This document shows positions 1 to 7,853 of a stretch of DNA of 29,291 nt, piece after piece. Position numbers and translations under genes: made by a program. Location of the stretch: positions 1 through 29,291 of the forward strand of contig JADIND010000092.1 in NCBI GenBank assembly GCA_017694215.1. Direction: 5' to 3'. The notes beneath the pieces are model-generated. The model did no database searches, was not told the DNA's origin, and worked only from the letters and a program-made list of their open reading frames with translations. Origin of the DNA: Candidatus Scatousia excrementipullorum. GTDB taxonomy: Bacteria > Cyanobacteriota > Vampirovibrionia > Gastranaerophilales > Gastranaerophilaceae. Positions within the stretch are counted from its first letter, which is position 1; the number at the start of each line of letters is the position of its first letter.

Positions 1-2234
1 AGAGACCCCGCGTTGAGGTTGTAAAAACCCAGAGCCGTCTTGAAATTGTAAGGAAAGCTCCGCGTCCGCAGGAAGGCTCTGCTACAGCTGCAAAACCTCC
101 TTATAAAAAAGATTCTGACGGAAAGAAATTCCCTCCGAGAGGTTCAAGACCGGAAGGTGAAAGAGGTAAAAAAACATTCCCGCCAAAAGACGGACAGGAC
201 GGGAAACCATCATCTGCAGTAAAACGTCCGGAAAGACCTGACGGTGTTAAAAAGCCTATCCAGCGTCATATTATTTCACAGGATATTTACGAAAATAAAG
301 GCTCCGGTAAAAAACGCTCCGATAACAGAAAAAAAGATAAAGATTTTAATTCGAAAAAAGAAGAGCAGGAAAGAATTTCATTAGAAAAAGCTGCAGCACA
401 AAAACATAAGAAAAAAGTCCATAAAGATGAAGAAGTAAAAGAAGTAACTTCAATCGTTGTAAACCATGCAATGACTATTTCAGAGCTTTCCGAAAAAATT
501 CAGAAAACTCCTGCTGAAATAGTTAAGTTTCTTATGATGAACGGTATTATAGCCACAATTAACCAGCTTATTGATGTTGATGTTATCAAAAAAATCTGTG
601 CTGAATACAATCTTGAAGTTCTTGACGAAGATTTGGACGCTTATATTGAAGAAGAACTTGAAAAAGAGCAGGAAAAGAAAGCTCTTAGTGAAGTTGATAA
701 AAAATTACTTAAAAAACGGGCTCCGGTAGTTAGTATTATGGGTCACGTTGACCACGGTAAGACAACATTGCTTGACAGTATCAGAGCATCAAAACATAAA
801 ATTGTAGCAACCGAAGTCGGCGGAATTACACAGTCAATCGGTGCATATACCGTTTATCTCGACAATAATAAAGAGAAAAAGATTGTTTTTGTTGACACTC
901 CGGGGCACGAAGCGTTTACGGAAATGCGTGCAAGAGGTGCAAAAGCTACAGATATTGCAATTCTTGTAGTTGCCGCGGATGACGGTATTATGCCGCAGAC
1001 AATAGAGGCTATTAACCACGCAAAAGCCGCTGATGTACCGATTATTGTAGCTGTTAACAAAATCGATAAACCGGGTGCAAACCCTGACAAAATTTTACAG
1101 CAGTTAACCGAACACGGTCTTGTGCCGGAAGAATGGGGCGGTGATACTATTACGGTTAAGGTTTCCGCACTGCAGGGTACCGGTATTGATGAACTTCTTG
1201 AATATATTCTGCTTGTTGCGGATATTCAGGATCTTAAAGCTAATCCGAAGGCAGAAGCATCAGGTGTTGTTATTGAAGCCAATCTGGATAAGGGTAAAGG
1301 CCCTGTTGCAACTTTGCTTGTTCAAAACGGTACACTGAGAATAGGCAACTGCGTTGTTGTCGGAACAGCCTGCGGCCGTGTAAGAGCATTGTTATCCGAC
1401 AGCGGTGAAAAAATTCAAAAAGCTGAACCTTCAACCCCTGTGGAAATCCTCGGACTTACGGAAGTTCCGCAGGCAGGTGACAGATTTGAAGTTGTTAAGA
1501 ACGAAAAAGAAATGAAAGCAATCGTTGAAAAACGTAAAGAAAAAGAACGTGATAAACGATTAGAGGCAATGCTCCCTGCTCATATACGCCGTGAAGCAGT
1601 TGCTGGTGATGACAATATTCCGCAGCTTAATTTGATTATTAAAGCTAATACTCACGGTGCAGCCGAAGCGGTTTCTCAGGCTATTGCCCAGCTTGAATCA
1701 AAAGAAATTACAACAAAAATTATTCATGTCGGCGTCGGAGATATTTCGGAAGCTGATGTAATGCTTGCATCCGCATCCGGAGCATTGATTTTAGGTTTCA
1801 CAGTTAAAACAGATCATAACGCCGCCGCTGCAGCTGACAGAGAAGGTGTTACCATTAAAACCTATGATATTATCTATCAAATTCTTGAAGATATGGAAAA
1901 AACAATGCTTTCACTTCTTCAGCCTGAAATTAAAGAAGTCGAACTCGGAAAAGCAGAAGTCCGTCAGGTGTTTACAATAGGCAAGACTACAAAAATTGCC
2001 GGATGTTATGTTACTGAAGGTAAGATTGTAAGAAGTAAAGCCGCAAGATTGCTGCGTAACGGTCAGGAAATTTTCAAGGGTGCAATCGACCAGCTTAAAC
2101 GTTTCAAAGACGACGTTAAAGAAGTCGCACAAGGTTTTGAATGCGGTATTTCATTCAGCAAATGGAATGATATTGAAGTCGGCGACATCATAGAAGTTTC
2201 AACAACAGAAGAAATTGAACGTGATAGTCTGTAA
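1..2234 (+). CDS. infB: Translation initiation factor IF-2, 5'-truncated by the window
   Basis: IF-2 is the GTPase that places initiator fMet-tRNA on the 30S subunit and promotes 50S joining in the cytoplasm. The frame is open from base 3, so the ATG at 471 is internal and the true start lies upstream. Bases 3-470 encode a charged K/R/P/G/E-rich linker typical of the variable IF-2 N-terminus. Counting from the Met at 471, an IF2_N-like segment covers about 1-50, the G1 box GHVDHGKT is at 91-98, and then follow GGITQSIG (G2), DTPGHEAF (G3), NKID (G4) and SAL (G5). The beta-barrel and C-terminal fMet-tRNA-binding domains complete the protein. The stop at 2234 lies 6 nt from the stop of the convergent pseudopilin gene. 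The family call is secure; the full length cannot be seen. Confidence 0.97.
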   Translation, partial: RPRVEVVKTQSRLEIVRKAPRPQEGSATAAKPPYKKDSDGKKFPPRGSRPEGERGKKTFPPKDGQDGKPSSAVKRPERPDGVKKPIQRHIISQDIYENKGSGKKRSDNRKKDKDFNSKKEEQERISLEKAAAQKHKKKVHKDEEVKEVTSIVVNHAMTISELSEKIQKTPAEIVKFLMMNGIIATINQLIDVDVIKKICAEYNLEVLDEDLDAYIEEELEKEQEKKALSEVDKKLLKKRAPVVSIMGHVDHGKTTLLDSIRASKHKIVATEVGGITQSIGAYTVYLDNNKEKKIVFVDTPGHEAFTEMRARGAKATDIAILVVAADDGIMPQTIEAINHAKAADVPIIVAVNKIDKPGANPDKILQQLTEHGLVPEEWGGDTITVKVSALQGTGIDELLEYILLVADIQDLKANPKAEASGVVIEANLDKGKGPVATLLVQNGTLRIGNCVVVGTACGRVRALLSDSGEKIQKAEPSTPVEILGLTEVPQAGDRFEVVKNEKEMKAIVEKRKEKERDKRLEAMLPAHIRREAVAGDDNIPQLNLIIKANTHGAAEAVSQAIAQLESKEITTKIIHVGVGDISEADVMLASASGALILGFTVKTDHNAAAAADREGVTIKTYDIIYQILEDMEKTMLSLLQPEIKEVELGKAEVRQVFTIGKTTKIAGCYVTEGKIVRSKAARLLRNGQEIFKGAIDQLKRFKDDVKEVAQGFECGISFSKWNDIEVGDIIEVSTTEEIERDSL

Positions 2235-2240
2235 TTAATG

Positions 2241-2927
2241 TTACCATGGATAGTCATCTTTTATTGTCCATCCGTCTTTCATTATTTTATCAGCACAGGT
2301 GTATCCTCCGCCCCAAGAACCTGCTTCACTGACAGTTCCGCATTCTCGTTCACCCGCATAATAGCTAAGAGGTGTAACTTTATTTTGAGATTTGTTAATT
2401 GAAAACCAGAAAACATCTCGTCCGGCTTTATTCGGTTTTTGCGGTCCGTTTAAATCGACAATAATATTATTACTCATATCCACTCTGATGAAAATATTAT
2501 CGGTAGTTATTAAATCAAACCCGACGGTTATACTTAATTTTTGATTCCCCTCCAGGTCATACCATGGCGATCCGTTAACGCTTGAAAATGGTCCCTTATA
2601 TCCGTATTTTTTGTATAAATCTGCATCATAATACCTGTCAAATTTTACAGGACCTTTTGCAATTTGTATATATGGTTTCCAATATTTATTATAATATTTT
2701 TCACAATTATCTTTTTCATCATAAAAAGAATCCAAACTATTCATATCACCATATTCAGCAACACCCCTTTCGGCAACTTGAGATATGATGGAGTAAGCTC
2801 TTTTAAGTTTTACAACAGTTATATATTTTTCATAATTTCCGATTAAATTGGGAATGGTTAGAGCTGCAACAATGCCGATTATTCCAAGAGTAATTAAAAC
2901 TTCCGCAAGGGTAAAACCTTTTTTCAT
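2241..2927 (-). CDS. Type IV pilin-like / type II secretion pseudopilin
   Basis: This is an envelope protein of about 228 aa with a class III (prepilin) signal: MKKG followed by FTLAEVLITLGIIG and a hydrophobic helix to about residue 30. The prepilin peptidase would cut after Gly4, leaving Phe1 and Glu5 of the mature protein, as in type IV pilins and T2SS pseudopilins. The C-terminal part is a soluble domain with several Cys, Trp and Gly residues and no family I can name. I chose the ATG at 2927 over the in-frame ATG at 2939 because GAGG sits 6 nt before it. No pilus assembly ATPase or peptidase gene is adjacent, so this is an orphan pilin. It is divergent from the small HTH gene at 3038, which may regulate it (inference). 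A second pseudopilin lies at 4351-5013. Confidence 0.88.
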   Translation of the reverse strand: MKKGFTLAEVLITLGIIGIVAALTIPNLIGNYEKYITVVKLKRAYSIISQVAERGVAEYGDMNSLDSFYDEKDNCEKYYNKYWKPYIQIAKGPVKFDRYYDADLYKKYGYKGPFSSVNGSPWYDLEGNQKLSITVGFDLITTDNIFIRVDMSNNIIVDLNGPQKPNKAGRDVFWFSINKSQNKVTPLSYYAGERECGTVSEAGSWGGGYTCADKIMKDGWTIKDDYPW

Positions 2928-3025
2928 ATATATCCTCATATGTTAATGTCTGTCAAATATTTTTAATATTCAATGAATAATATTCATAATTATAACATAA
3001 TTTCATAAATTATCAATATAGCTAA

Positions 3026-3031
3026 TATAAT
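3026..3031 (+). promoter_or_regulatory. Predicted leaderless -10 box for the 3038 gene
   Basis: The hexamer TATAAT ends 6 nt before the ATG at 3038 (gap CAATAT), which puts the expected transcription start on the A of the ATG. There is no Shine-Dalgarno sequence. The -35 region (TCATAA at 17-bp spacing) is poor. Confidence 0.5.
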
Positions 3032-3037
3032 CAATAT

Positions 3038-3262
3038 ATGGATACGCGTGATGAAGTTAAAATAATGCTGACATCAAAAAGAATGACTATGACTGAACTT
3101 GCTCTAAAAATGAGCGAATTATCCGGCAAAAATTATTCGCAAAGTTTAATATCTCATAAATTAAAAAGTGACTCGCTTCGTTATTCTGAAATGAAGTTAA
3201 TATGTAAAATACTCGGCTATAGAATTTATATTGACTTTGATGAAATTCGTTTGGGAAAGTGA
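3038..3262 (+). CDS. Small helix-turn-helix-like protein (DUF6471-like)
   Basis: A 74-aa basic protein. Its centre reads MTMTELALKMSE followed by a GKNYSQSLISHKL stretch, and it ends with a CKILGYRIYIDF-type strand. This matches my recollection of small XRE/DUF6471-like helix-turn-helix proteins, in which a short HTH is followed by an 'ILGY/F + hydrophobic' tail. A role as a DNA-binding regulator is inferred. It is divergent from the pseudopilin gene at 2241-2927 across about 110 bp of very AT-rich DNA, so autoregulation or control of the pilin is plausible. The ATG at 3038 is chosen because TATAAT lies exactly 6 nt upstream; an internal ATG at 3065 has no better ribosome-binding site. Confidence is good that it is a gene and moderate for the family. 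Confidence 0.7.
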   Translation: MDTRDEVKIMLTSKRMTMTELALKMSELSGKNYSQSLISHKLKSDSLRYSEMKLICKILGYRIYIDFDEIRLGK

Positions 3263-3506
3263 TTCTTATATCAATCTGATTAAGTAAGGTAGTAATGTTG
3301 ATGTCCTTTTCAGCTTCACAATAAAATTCTAATCTGCAGCCATCACGGTAATGCAATTTTGAATAAAAAATCGCTTTTCGCAGCCATTCAAAAGATTTTT
3401 TAGGTCTTTCGGAATGTCGTGTTTAATACCCGATTAAACTTCACCTTTTATTTATTATACGTCGTAAATACTTGTGATGTATAGAAAAATCTGCTAAAAT
3501 CATCTT
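3263..3506. other. Intergenic spacer with no clear gene
   Basis: This AT-rich spacer lies between the small HTH gene and the TrmB-like gene. A minus-strand reading from about 3430 down to 3260 gives a protein-like stretch (KSFEWLRKAIFY, then LHYRDGCRLEFY) that continues antisense into the HTH gene. It has no good start codon and no ribosome-binding site. It could be a decayed gene, but I would not call it a CDS. Confidence 0.35.
3472..3500 (+). promoter_or_regulatory. Predicted leaderless promoter for the TrmB-like regulator
   Basis: TTGTGA (3472-3477), a 17-bp spacer and TAAAAT (3495-3500) preceded by TGC (extended -10). The -10 box ends 6 nt before the ATG at 3507, so the transcript should begin at or next to the start codon. 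Confidence 0.65.
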
Positions 3507-4325
3507 ATGAATGAACTTGTGGAAAATCTTAAAGAACTCGGGCTTAACAGTTATGAGGCAAAAGTCTATATAGCACTTTTAAAAAAATATCCTGCAACTG
3601 GTTATGAAGTGAGCAAGCTTGCGGATATTCCGCAGGCAAGAGCTTACGATACTTTAAAAGCTCTGGAATCCGCTCATATAGTTACTTCTTCCAATACAAA
3701 ACCCGTAACCTACACACCGATTAAGCCGAAAGAATTAACAAAACGTTTCAGAAGAAAAATAACATCTACGCTTGATTATCTTGAAAAAAAACTTCCGAAC
3801 GTAAAAGATAATTACACAGAACCTCTCTTGAGTATTTACGGCGAATTTTCAATTCGTGAAAAGATTATTGAAATAATTAAAAATGCACGCAAAGAAATCT
3901 TTATGGAAATCTGGTCACAGGATTTTAAACATTTTGAATCTTATCTTTTTGATGCATATAACAGAGGTCTTGATATTAAAATTGTGGGCTATGACAATTT
4001 TACCTGTAATTTCGGAACCGTGTTCCGCCACTATAACGGCAGAGAAATTGAATACGCTCTCGGCGGAAAGATGATATTTATTACGGCAGATAATCAGGAA
4101 GGTTTGTTCGGGAAAATAGAAAACAAAAAACAGCAAAATCCGGATGTTTTATGGACCAAAAATGAAGATATTGTATTTTTGATAAAAGAATTTATAATCC
4201 ACGATATGTATTTGATTGATATATCCGAACAGTTCCCGGAACAGCTCAAATACTTCTATGGTGCAGGTTTAAAACGGCTTAAAGATAAGGTTCTCGGAGG
4301 AACAGATTTCTATAAAGTACACTAA
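3507..4325 (+). CDS. TrmB-family transcriptional regulator
   Basis: A 272-aa cytoplasmic regulator. Residues 1-75 form a winged helix of TrmB type: the ELGLNSYEAKVYIALL stretch is the usual TrmB opening and is followed by the recognition region IPQARAYDTLKALE. Residues 80-100 are basic and helical. From about 110 to the end is a sensor domain resembling the phospholipase-D-like TrmB C-terminus, with FMEIWSQDFKHF and a later GLDIKIVGYD stretch but no HKD catalytic motif. TrmB proteins typically respond to sugars or related metabolites; the ligand cannot be predicted here. The gene stands alone between two pseudopilin/HTH pairs and has its own predicted leaderless promoter. No Shine-Dalgarno sequence precedes the ATG. 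Confidence 0.85.
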   Translation: MNELVENLKELGLNSYEAKVYIALLKKYPATGYEVSKLADIPQARAYDTLKALESAHIVTSSNTKPVTYTPIKPKELTKRFRRKITSTLDYLEKKLPNVKDNYTEPLLSIYGEFSIREKIIEIIKNARKEIFMEIWSQDFKHFESYLFDAYNRGLDIKIVGYDNFTCNFGTVFRHYNGREIEYALGGKMIFITADNQEGLFGKIENKKQQNPDVLWTKNEDIVFLIKEFIIHDMYLIDISEQFPEQLKYFYGAGLKRLKDKVLGGTDFYKVH

Positions 4326-4350
4326 AAATTTGCAAAGTTACAAACACGGA

Positions 4351-5013
4351 TTATTTAGGCAGGTTTTTAAAGTAATCTTTTTCTGTAACTGCTTTGTATG
4401 TGCATCCAATGCCGTTTATAGTATGAATGCTTGTTAAAGAGCAATAGTTTTGTCCGTCGTAAAGTGTTCCTTTTGCCCCCATAGGCAAAAGTTTTCCCTC
4501 CGGCATAATCTGAAACGTAAATAAATCATGCCCCCAGCGATTTGGTTTTTTATACAGACCATTAACATCAACAGAAATAAACAAGTCTTCGCCCTGTGTT
4601 GCATTTTCAACGAAAATAAACATTCCATCAACAATCATTTCCTGCCCGTCGTCAAAATTAAAATTGTCTAACGGATTGTTGTTATATGTATGATACCGGA
4701 GGCTTGTTCCGTAAGGTTCACAATCGTCAAGTCCGCAATCTTTGTATTTTTTGAAATATTTTTTAAATACAGCCATGAATCGCTGATTTGAATAGTTAAT
4801 GCCATTAACAACCTGCCCTTCATCATAACTCATCTGATTATATGCAGTTTGTAAAACAGAATATGCCTTTTTAAGACCGGTCTGTAATTCTTTGGCTCTG
4901 GTTTGATTTATCAAAGCGGGCAGAGTCATTGACGCAACAACGCCGATTATACCGAGTGTAATCAGCACTTCAGCCAGTGTAAAAGCGTTATTTTCCGGTT
5001 TAAGTCTTTCCAT
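4351..5013 (-). CDS. Type IV pilin-like / type II secretion pseudopilin (second copy)
   Basis: A 220-aa protein with a ten-residue charged leader, then FTLAEVLITLGIIG and a hydrophobic helix. The first half of that helix is identical to the pseudopilin at 2241-2927, but the soluble domains differ, so they are paralogues rather than a recent duplication. The residue before the predicted cleavage site is Ala (NNA|FTLAE) rather than the usual Gly. Ala is tolerated by some prepilin peptidases. The mature domain has several Cys residues that could form disulfides. AGAAGG stands about 6 nt before the ATG. It is divergent from the XRE-type gene at 5121, and the shared 107-bp spacer holds a long inverted repeat. 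It may belong to a minor-pilin or secretion apparatus encoded elsewhere. Confidence 0.88.
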   Translation of the reverse strand: MERLKPENNAFTLAEVLITLGIIGVVASMTLPALINQTRAKELQTGLKKAYSVLQTAYNQMSYDEGQVVNGINYSNQRFMAVFKKYFKKYKDCGLDDCEPYGTSLRYHTYNNNPLDNFNFDDGQEMIVDGMFIFVENATQGEDLFISVDVNGLYKKPNRWGHDLFTFQIMPEGKLLPMGAKGTLYDGQNYCSLTSIHTINGIGCTYKAVTEKDYFKNLPK

Positions 5014-5045
5014 TTATACCTTCTATTAACTAATCCAACAAGTTA

Positions 5046-5081
5046 TTGGTATATATGCAATGATATTAGCGTATATACCAA
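5046..5081. promoter_or_regulatory. Operator-like inverted repeat between pseudopilin and XRE gene
   Basis: The arms TTGGTATATATGC (5046-5058) and GCGTATATACCAA (5069-5081) are complementary at 12 of 13 positions around a 10-bp spacer. The dyad lies in the divergent spacer and ends 3 bp before the -35 hexamer of the XRE gene. This position suits an operator bound by that HTH protein or by another dimer. It lies outside transcribed DNA if the promoter at 5085-5114 is right, so a terminator role is less likely. Confidence 0.6.
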
Positions 5082-5084
5082 GAT

Positions 5085-5114
5085 TTGTCAATCCTGAAAA
5101 TATCTAATTAAAAT
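5085..5114 (+). promoter_or_regulatory. Predicted leaderless promoter for the XRE gene
   Basis: TTGTCA (5085-5090, five of six matches to the -35 consensus), an 18-bp spacer, and TAAAAT (5109-5114). The -10 box ends 6 nt before the ATG at 5121. Confidence 0.65.
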
Positions 5115-5120
5115 ATTTAT

Positions 5121-5330
5121 ATGATAAAAATTCGCCTGAGAGAGTTAATGTGGGAAAAAAATATTTCGGCCGTTGAAATTCAGCGGGAAACAGGAATTCA
5201 TGCAACAACTATCTCAAAGATTATTAATGGTAAACATTTTAATTTCGGGCTGGAAACAGTTGATAAGCTTTGTGATGTATTAGACTGCAGAATTCAGGAT
5301 TTACTGGTATATGAGAGAATAAATAAGTAA
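5121..5330 (+). CDS. Small XRE/Cro-type helix-turn-helix regulator
   Basis: A 69-aa protein that is almost entirely one HTH_3/Cro-C1 domain. It shows an opening helix (IRLRELMWEKN), HTH helices (SAVEIQRETGIHATTISKI), the following NGK loop, and the typical end LCDVLDCRIQDLLVYE seen in YozG-like and phage-like XRE proteins. It should bind DNA as a dimer. It is divergent from the pseudopilin at 4351-5013, and a 36-bp dyad sits just upstream of its -35 box, so autorepression with co-control of the pilin is the simplest model (inference). There is no Shine-Dalgarno site; the start is set by the promoter spacing. A repeat cluster follows the stop codon. Confidence 0.9.
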   Translation: MIKIRLRELMWEKNISAVEIQRETGIHATTISKIINGKHFNFGLETVDKLCDVLDCRIQDLLVYERINK

Positions 5331-5410
5331 AGTGTGAGTGTGCAGGTTGGAAATAAATAAAACCGGTTGGGCTTTAGGTACGTCAATAAACTTGTTGCCG
5401 TTACTACAAA

Positions 5411-5520
5411 GAGATTCTGAACGGTCGTAATTTCCGTGAGCCGCCGCGGTTAACGTTTCAGAATGACATGAGAAAAAATCCCCCTTCTCTTCTCCCTTTA
5501 CAAAAAGGAGGCTAAGTCTT
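5411..5520 (+). repeat. Palindromic repeat remnant (right half of R1 plus R3)
   Basis: Bases 5411-5470 match the right half of the 108-bp R1 element seen complete at 12299-12406 and in the array at 26525-27237: an ATTCTGAAC arm, a CCGCGG-containing core, then TTTCAGAATGACATG. Bases 5471-5520 match the R3 segment, a C-rich run, a short AT stretch, and a G-rich run ending GGCTAAG. The left half of R1 is missing. The element sits between the convergent 3' ends of the XRE gene and the dciA-like gene. Confidence 0.75.
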
Positions 5521-5564
5521 TGCTGTCCTTTTTATCTCTTTGAGTTTCTTTTTCAAATTTTCGG

Positions 5565-5903
5565 TTATTCGTTTTGCCATTTTTTAGCATCAAATTTTAA
5601 ATCTTTCACATTAATTTTTAACGACTCAAGGTACGGTTTAAATTTGCCAAGCAGCTGTGTCTTTTTCAACATTAATTCCTGTGCTATAACCGAATTTTCG
5701 CAGGCTATCACCATAATCCCTCCGCCGAGCATTGAATATGGCTTTGATTTTGCCGCAAACTTTGCTCCGGCAACCTTTGACCAGAATTTATAGAGATTTG
5801 AACGGGTCATTGCACGTTTAAACTCCTTCTCTTCAAGAAGTTTCGCTATAATTTCATCAGTACTTGTAAAATCTGTATACAGGATTTTTTTCAAATTTTG
5901 CAC
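5565..5903 (-). CDS. DUF721 / DciA-like protein
   Basis: A 112-aa DUF721-family protein. Characteristic features are the central FWSKVAGAKFAAKSKP segment (family pattern W..vvG..lA..s.P), a GGGIMVIACENSVIAQEL strand-helix unit, and a C-terminal FDAKKW strand. DUF721 includes DciA, the ancestral loader of the replicative helicase DnaB in bacteria lacking DnaC or DnaI, so a role in replication initiation is likely from the family but not demonstrable here. The start is GTG at 5903, since an in-frame TAA lies just upstream; the ribosome-binding site is weak (CGGA adjacent). The start codon is only 28 nt from the divergent nrnA start, so the two promoters must overlap. A tiny 22-codon reading frame overlaps its 3' end and is not called. 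Confidence 0.8.
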   Translation of the reverse strand: MQNLKKILYTDFTSTDEIIAKLLEEKEFKRAMTRSNLYKFWSKVAGAKFAAKSKPYSMLGGGIMVIACENSVIAQELMLKKTQLLGKFKPYLESLKINVKDLKFDAKKWQNE

Positions 5904-5925
5904 TCCGTATTATTTGTGCTAATAT
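5897..5925 (+). promoter_or_regulatory. Predicted leaderless promoter for nrnA
   Basis: TAATAT (5920-5925) preceded by TGC forms an extended -10 that ends 6 nt before the ATG at 5932. At 17-bp spacing the -35 is TTTGCA (5897-5902), which overlaps the GTG start of the divergent dciA-like gene. Confidence 0.6.
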
Positions 5926-5931
5926 ATAAAA

Positions 5932-6897
5932 ATGGATTGCACTCAATTAAATAATATCATAAAGTCGGGTAAAAACATATTAATTGTTTCTCATTTAAAT
6001 CCGGACGGAGATACTTTAGGCTCAATGTGCGGCTTGTATTCGGCTATAAAAGATAATTTTAAGAAAAAAGCCGATATGCTTGTGATTTCTCATGTGCCTG
6101 CTGTTTACAAGTTTCTGCCTTATATAAATGAGGCTAAATCTCTGGAGGATTATGACAAATCCAGAGAGTATAATGTTGTAATAAATGTTGATGTTGCGGC
6201 TTATGACAGGATGGCAGGAGCTTCCGTGCTTTTTGAAAAAGCCGAACATAAGATAAATATTGACCATCACAAAACCAATAACGGTTATGCGGAATTTAAC
6301 TTTATTGATGCAGAAGCAAGTTCAACCGGTGAACTTTTGCTTTCTTTAATGCATGAAATGAATTGGAAAATTACACCTGAAACAGCCAAATGTCTTTATA
6401 CCGCAATCCTTACGGATACCGGCTCTTTCAGATTTGATAATACAACTTCAAAAAGTTTCGCGGCAGTTGCGGAGCTTGTAAAAATCGGAGTTAAGCCTGC
6501 TGAAATTTACAAAAATGTCTACGAAAATGATTCTAAAGGGCTTGTGTTGTTTCAGGCAAACGCAGTAAGTAATGCGGTTTTTGAAAATGATAATAAAATA
6601 GTTTATACTATTGTTTATAAAAAAGATATAGAAAAATTTAACGCTGGTGATGACTGCACTGAAGGTTTGACCGAAAAACTGCGGGCAATTTCAACAACGG
6701 AAGTTGCTTTTACGGTAAAAGAAATCAGTTCTAATATGTCAAAAATTTCAATGCGGAGCAAAAATGTTGACGTTGCAAAAATTTGTTCGACATTCGGAGG
6801 CGGAGGACATAGTCTTGCCGCAGGATGTGTGATAAAATCTTCAATTAAAGATTCCGTAAAAAAAATATTGGAAGAAATTAAAAAATACGAATTATGA
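5932..6897 (+). CDS. nrnA: DHH/DHHA1 phosphoesterase, NrnA-like (nanoRNase / pAp phosphatase)
   Basis: A 321-aa cytoplasmic enzyme of the DHH superfamily. The metal-binding motifs are complete: SHLNPDGDTLGS (20-31), NVDV around 85-88, NIDHHKTN (109-116) and TDTGSF (161-166). The C-terminal DHHA1 domain carries the substrate-binding GGGGHSLAAG loop near residue 290. The family degrades 2-5 nt RNA oligonucleotides from the mRNA decay pathway and, in many members, dephosphorylates pAp to AMP. The length is normal for NrnA. It is divergent from the dciA-like gene, and its stop overlaps the yihY start by 4 nt (ATGA), which indicates translational coupling. No Shine-Dalgarno sequence precedes the ATG, in keeping with the predicted leaderless transcript. 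Confidence 0.92.
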   Translation: MDCTQLNNIIKSGKNILIVSHLNPDGDTLGSMCGLYSAIKDNFKKKADMLVISHVPAVYKFLPYINEAKSLEDYDKSREYNVVINVDVAAYDRMAGASVLFEKAEHKINIDHHKTNNGYAEFNFIDAEASSTGELLLSLMHEMNWKITPETAKCLYTAILTDTGSFRFDNTTSKSFAAVAELVKIGVKPAEIYKNVYENDSKGLVLFQANAVSNAVFENDNKIVYTIVYKKDIEKFNAGDDCTEGLTEKLRAISTTEVAFTVKEISSNMSKISMRSKNVDVAKICSTFGGGGHSLAAGCVIKSSIKDSVKKILEEIKKYEL

Positions 6898-7817
6898 AAA
6901 ATTTAAAGGAGAAATTTCAAGGTTTCTATAGAGCTATGAAAAGGCTTGTCATCTCCGTAATCGAAAATGACTTTTACGGTATGGCGTCAGAGATGGGGTT
7001 TATGATGGTTATCGGCATATTCCCGTTTATGCTTTTTTTGACTGCTGTTTTTGGCTGGATGGGAAACAAGTCTTTAATGGATCCGGTTTTGATATTTCTT
7101 TCAAATATAATGCCGGAGCAGGCAATGAATTTAATCAATACGGTTTTGTCAGAAGCAATGATTTTTTCTCACGGCGGCTTGATGGCGATAATCGGTGTAT
7201 GTGTTACCATAATTCTTTCAACAAACGCTATGGCTGTTGTGTTGAAGGGGCTTAACAGGGCTTATAAAGTTGAAGAAACAAGAAATTTTGTTTATACGAG
7301 AATTCTTTCTTTGATAATGGTTTTTGTTGATACAATGGTTTTATTTTTGACGATAAACCTTATCATTTTCGGTAAACTTATTATAAACTTTTTTATGACG
7401 CATTTTCATATGTCAAAGACTGTCGCGATTACATTATTGACTTTGCGTTGGCCGGTTGCATTTGCGGCATTGTATTTAATGGCATTTTTAAGTTATTACA
7501 TACTGCCTGATTTACGCGGGAACGAGAAATTCAAAAGAACGAGTGCATTGCCCGGAACATTTTTCTTTTGTATATTCTGGCTTGTAGGTTCGTGGGGATT
7601 TTCTGTTTATGTTAACAACCTGAAAACTTATAACATGGTTTACGGAACTATCGGAGCGTTTGCAGTATTAATGGTATGGCTTTATTATACGTCTGTTCTT
7701 ATTTTGATAGGAGGAGAGATAAATTCGCAGGTTTACAATAAACTGAATGAAAAAGCACGTGAAATTCAAGCCGATTTGGATGCCCTGCGGAAGAAAACCG
7801 GCGATAATAAAAAATAA
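6894..7817 (+). CDS. YihY/BrkB (UPF0761) family inner membrane protein
   Basis: A 307-aa polytopic membrane protein with about six hydrophobic helices: roughly 35-56, 95-117, 136-165, 180-203, 220-240 and 252-273. The family signature near the last helix, YGTIGAFAVLMVWLY followed by ILIGGEIN, is intact. The start region, with ENDFYGMASEMGF, is also typical. The family was once annotated as RNase BN, but that activity belongs to another gene. Members are thought to be envelope proteins of unknown, possibly transport-related, function. The C-terminal 30 residues are charged and cytoplasmic. The gene overlaps nrnA by 4 nt, so the two are co-translated. It ends 36 nt from the convergent tdk stop, with no obvious terminator hairpin between. 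Confidence 0.9.
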   Translation: MKNLKEKFQGFYRAMKRLVISVIENDFYGMASEMGFMMVIGIFPFMLFLTAVFGWMGNKSLMDPVLIFLSNIMPEQAMNLINTVLSEAMIFSHGGLMAIIGVCVTIILSTNAMAVVLKGLNRAYKVEETRNFVYTRILSLIMVFVDTMVLFLTINLIIFGKLIINFFMTHFHMSKTVAITLLTLRWPVAFAALYLMAFLSYYILPDLRGNEKFKRTSALPGTFFFCIFWLVGSWGFSVYVNNLKTYNMVYGTIGAFAVLMVWLYYTSVLILIGGEINSQVYNKLNEKAREIQADLDALRKKTGDNKK

Positions 7818-7853
7818 TCAGGAACTGTTTTTTAGCGGCAATATAATATTAGA

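Noticed and set aside
2928..2956. TTGACA (minus strand, 2951-2956) with ATATAT at 17-bp spacing as the promoter of the first pseudopilin
   Set aside because: The -10 would abut the ATG and overlap the clear Shine-Dalgarno context, placing the transcription start inside the gene.
3087..3440. Minus-strand open frame overlapping the small HTH gene
   Set aside because: It contains a protein-like patch but has only a TTG start, no ribosome-binding site, and lies antisense to a better gene. A decayed gene remains possible.
5512..5580. A 22-codon Lys-rich frame (MAKRITENLKKKLKEIK...) overlapping the dciA-like 3' end
   Set aside because: It is very short, lacks a Shine-Dalgarno site and ends in repeat R3. 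The composition follows from A-rich DNA.
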